Part shown: positions 52,501-53,788 of the stretch, in pieces
Layout of the letters: each line of letters begins with the position of its first letter
Numbering within the stretch: position 1 is the stretch's first letter
NCBI GenBank assembly: GCA_904419285.1
Contig: CAJFQZ010000018.1
Location: 1 to 53,788, forward strand
Length of the DNA: 53,788 nucleotides
Direction of reading: 5' to 3'
Origin: Lachnospiraceae bacterium UBA1818
Lineage (GTDB): Bacteria > Bacillota > Clostridia > Lachnospirales > Lachnospiraceae
Notes under the pieces: model-generated
What the model was told of the DNA's origin: nothing
The model's database searches: none
The model's input: only the letters and a program-made list of their open reading frames with translations
Translations under genes and position numbers: made by a program

Positions 52501-53084
52501 TTCACATCCAGTTTTTCCGGCGCTCCCTGGGAAACTCCCGAATAGTACAGGTTGCTTTCCTGTCCCTCTGAATTCAGATACTGTGATTTGATCAGATGTC
52601 CGTTCAGATAGACTGCAACAGCATCGTCATGACAGAGGGAGCCTGTGATGGAAGTGATCTCACTTACATTTGTCAAGTTGAATTTTGTTCTGAAGAAAAA
52701 AGTCGGGACATCCGTTGTAGTTCCTTCAATGTACTGCTGAAGGAGCACTGTAGGAGTGTATCCGTCGAACTCTGTAAGCTCTCCTCTCTTTGCGCCGAAG
52801 CTGCCTGCTGCCTCTTTCCAGGAGCTGTCGTCAAACCCTGCCGCTGTCCAGGCTGTCAGTGAGCCGAGCCCTGCTGCCGGATCTGTGTTATTGTCAAGAT
52901 ATTTCCAGCTCGTATTAAGATTTATTACCTGCTGGGACGCACTCTCTGCTCCTGTTCCTTCTTCTGCCTGAACAGTTGCAGGTGCATTTATACAGACATT
53001 ACCGGGCAGAGTGCTTCCGCCAAGGGCAAACACCACAGCTGCGATTCCGGCTTTTACTCTGTAATTCACCTTTTTCATTGCCAT
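49512..53084 (-). CDS. Large wall-anchored metallophosphoesterase with duplicated catalytic domains (copy 2)
   Basis: A 1190-residue exported protein from ATG 53082-53084 (AGGAGG ten bases upstream). Order: signal peptide (about 1-40); a beta-sandwich resembling galactose-binding domains ('NTSWKYLDNNTDPAAG', 'LNGHLIKSQYLN'); fibronectin-like plus calcineurin phosphatase module 1; a second, nearly identical module; a FIVAR-type helix region; Asn/Asp/Gly-rich repeats (GNDGNQGD units); sorting signal TPKTGD, membrane helix, RRRKAN. Each module has 'FVGDPQIGAG', 'FSAGDQVN', 'GNHDSGN', 'IFHHSVYS' and 'MGHDHVY', so both look active. It probably dephosphorylates extracellular substrates. A YibE/F gene follows. 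Confidence 0.9.
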   Translation of the reverse strand: MAMKKVNYRVKAGIAAVVFALGGSTLPGNVCINAPATVQAEEGTGAESASQQVINLNTSWKYLDNNTDPAAGLGSLTAWTAAGFDDSSWKEAAGSFGAKRGELTEFDGYTPTVLLQQYIEGTTTDVPTFFFRTKFNLTNVSEITSITGSLCHDDAVAVYLNGHLIKSQYLNSEGQESNLYYSGVSQGAPEKLDVNLTAEQVAEYAVEGENVLSVELHNDRASSSDIYFEFTDLTVNYNEAAAPVEQKSVVLTLGSDESSRGLTWYANTEEAGQVQYAKAADMVNGEFPAEYTAVDASAIPTNDEGFYSNQAVLSNLEENTEYVYRVVNGDTVSDVYDFLTGSYDSSFSFAFVGDPQIGAGTTATDIEGWNETLDTIQNDMDVDFLFSAGDQVNVNNNEEQYAGYINDAFTSLASVTTIGNHDSGNAAYNEHFNLPNESAGLGATAAGTDYWFVYNNTLFMDINSNNRSTAEHKQFMEEAINQNPDVRWKTVIFHHSVYSTASHTDDSDIIQRREELPPILDELGIDVVLMGHDHVYTRTYMMNGVTPDTAGGVQSEVTDPDGVLYLTANSASGSKYYDIKAPEAAFSAVMDQSHRRTVTEVDITDNSYTLTTYYADDMSVLDKFTINKTPEVNTVEQKSVFLTLGSDESSRGLTWYADTEEAGQVQYAKAADMVNGEFPAEYTAVDASAIPTNDEGFYSNQAVLSNLEENTEYVYRVVNGDTISRTYSFETGDFDSSFSFAFVGDPQIGAGTTPEDIEGWNETLDTIQNDMDVDFLFSAGDQVNVNNNEEQYAGYINDAFSSLASVTTIGNHDSGNAAYNEHFNLPNESAGLGATAAGTDYWFVYNNTLFMDINSNDLSTAEHKEFMEAAIAANPGVKWKTVIFHHSVYSTASHTDDGDIIQRRSELPPVLDELGIDVVLMGHDHVYTRTYMMNGTTPDAADGVQSEVTDPDGVLYLTANSASGSKYYDIKAPEAPFSAVMDQSYRRTVTEVEVTDTSYTMTTYYADDMTVLDKFTINKTSDVDTSALDALIDEAQGLNQADYPADLWTEFETAYNAAVNFEVNMDTTQADVDALYADLKAAMDKLAASLPGEDDGNKDDPDDDGNQGSTGDTGNDGNQGNAGDTGNDGNQGDAGNTGNNDNSGSSVDKGGSTKWNTPKTGDTVTAVPAVIMFGAAGCAGILLLRRRKAN
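50032..51186 (-). repeat. Internal direct repeat, second phosphatase module
   Basis: This DNA is highly similar to about 51190-52350 in the same gene and in the same orientation, encoding module 2 (VEQKSVFLTLGSDESSRG to DKFTINK). The boundaries are approximate. Confidence 0.75.
51190..52350 (-). repeat. Internal direct repeat, first phosphatase module
   Basis: Partner copy of 50032-51186, encoding module 1 (VEQKSVVLTLGSDESSRG to DKFTINKTPEVNT). Most codons are shared; differences are mainly synonymous or conservative. Confidence 0.75.
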
Positions 53085-53136
53085 ACAACTTAAACCTCCT
53101 TTAAAATCGTAAAACATTGGAATCAAGTCCTCAGAC

Positions 53137-53165
53137 ATTCTACATTTAAAAAAAAGGACGTTCAA
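53137..53165 (-). promoter_or_regulatory. Promoter of the large phosphatase operon
   Basis: Leftward -35 TTGAAC (53160-53165), 17-base spacer, -10 TAGAAT (53137-53142). Confidence 0.65.
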
Positions 53166-53211
53166 TACACTTTGCTTTCATTTAAATTTCTTTACATTCT
53201 CTTGATAAAGC

Positions 53212-53229
53212 TATTACGGAACCGTAATA
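53212..53229. promoter_or_regulatory. Perfect palindrome upstream of the large phosphatase promoter
   Basis: TATTACGG-AA-CCGTAATA, about 47 bases above the -35. It could be the binding site of a dimeric regulator; the regulator is not known. Confidence 0.45.
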
Positions 53230-53252
53230 AAAGATTTGTAAAAATGCAGAAA

Positions 53253-53281
53253 AATCCCGCCTCTAATAAGGAGGCGGGATT
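53253..53281 (-). terminator. Terminator after pyruvate phosphate dikinase
   Basis: Arms AATCCCGCCTC (53253-53263) and GAGGCGGGATT (53271-53281) are perfect complements; leftward a T run follows. Confidence 0.85.
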
Positions 53282-53307
53282 GTAAAACTACCGTATTCTG
53301 TTTACGA

Positions 53308-53788
53308 TTAAGCGTTCTTCTGAGCGATCGCTGCCTGTGCCGCTGCCAGTCTTGCGATCGGTACACGGAACGGTGAGCAGGATACATAGTCAAGTCCGAT
53401 GCTGTTGCAGAACTCTACAGAGCTCGGGTCTCCGCCATGCTCGCCGCAGATACCTACGTGCAGTTTCGGATTAACCGGCTTGCCGAGGTCGATCGCCATC
53501 TTCATCAGCTTGCCTACGCCTGTCTGATCCAGTTTTGCGAACGGATCGTTCTCGAAGATCTTCGCGTCATAGTAAGCGTCAAGGAACTTGCCAGCGTCGT
53601 CACGGGAGAATCCGTATGTCATCTGAGTCAGGTCGTTTGTACCGAAGCAGAAGAAGTCAGCCTCTGTTGCAATCTCGTCAGCTGTAAGGGCAGCTCTCGG
53701 GATCTCGATCATTGTACCAACTTCGTACTCAAGGTCGCTGCCTGCTGCCGCGATCTCAGCGTCTGCTGTCTCAACAACGAATTTCTTC
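53308..53788 (-). CDS. ppdK: Pyruvate phosphate dikinase, C-terminal part (runs off right edge)
   Basis: The frame is open from the right edge to the stop at 53308, giving the last 159 or so residues. '[15 protein letters not shown]', '[25 protein letters not shown]' and '[45 protein letters not shown]' are the PEP-binding C-terminal barrel signatures of PpdK; the cysteine of GICGEHGG is the catalytic acid. The enzyme interconverts pyruvate and PEP with PPi in anaerobic glycolysis. The N-terminal domains are outside the window. Confidence 0.96.
   Translation of the reverse strand, partial: KKFVVETADAEIAAAGSDLEYEVGTMIEIPRAALTADEIATEADFFCFGTNDLTQMTYGFSRDDAGKFLDAYYDAKIFENDPFAKLDQTGVGKLMKMAIDLGKPVNPKLHVGICGEHGGDPSSVEFCNSIGLDYVSCSPFRVPIARLAAAQAAIAQKNA

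Overview
The window looks like the chromosome of an anaerobic gut Firmicute, most likely a Lachnospiraceae (Clostridia). Pointers are strong AGGAGG ribosome-binding sites, a B12-type (class II) ribonucleotide reductase, pyruvate phosphate dikinase, a DUF1836 protein, a YerC/TrpR-like protein and a Clostridia-style selenium-dependent purine gene cluster. No rRNA, tRNA or insertion sequence was recognised.

Layout. 1-500: the first part of a cas6-like gene running off the left edge from a near-consensus promoter, so a CRISPR-Cas locus should lie to the left. 844-14000: housekeeping and hypothetical genes (rlmD, a small acidic-tailed membrane protein, pcrA, an alanine/sodium symporter, DUF1836, a YerC-type regulator, a PHP hydrolase, a zinc-ribbon membrane protein, an orphan ABC binding lipoprotein, a MATE exporter), interrupted at 7829-7992 by a highly structured element with 13-bp terminal inverted repeats.

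14026-37153 is the core of the window: about 23 kb of two divergent gene sets for anaerobic purine (xanthine/urate-type) breakdown. Leftward from 30610: ssnA, a purine permease, ygfK, hyuA, yqeC, a yqeB-mocA fusion, a polyferredoxin, a selenium-dependent xanthine dehydrogenase, a nucleotidyltransferase-ModE fusion, then modABC for molybdate. Rightward from 31126: a PAS/HTH regulator, ygeX (diaminopropionate ammonia-lyase), ygeY, ygeW, ridA and arcC. Together they could import a purine, oxidise or reduce it with a molybdenum/selenium enzyme and YgfK, open the rings, release carbamoyl groups as carbamoyl phosphate for ATP (YgeW, carbamate kinase) and deaminate diaminopropionate to pyruvate and ammonia. 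The region between the two sets carries four copies of a 15-bp palindrome (CTAAA-N5-TTTAG) in two pairs. Each pair has a 20-bp period and ends exactly 8 bp before the -35 of one of the two divergent promoters. I read these as activator sites for the PAS/HTH protein.

37285-42602: class II ribonucleotide reductase (nrdJ) with possible NrdR boxes, a CDP-alcohol phosphatidyltransferase, an XdhC-like protein with its domains in reversed order, and a YgjP-type metallopeptidase. 42687-53084: two paralogous operons, each pairing a secreted, wall-anchored calcineurin/purple-acid-type phosphatase with a downstream YibE/F multi-pass membrane protein. Between them lie an HtrA protease, a small membrane-anchored protein and an XRE regulator. 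The larger phosphatase holds an internal tandem duplication of about 1.15 kb. 53308 to the right edge: the C-terminal part of pyruvate phosphate dikinase.
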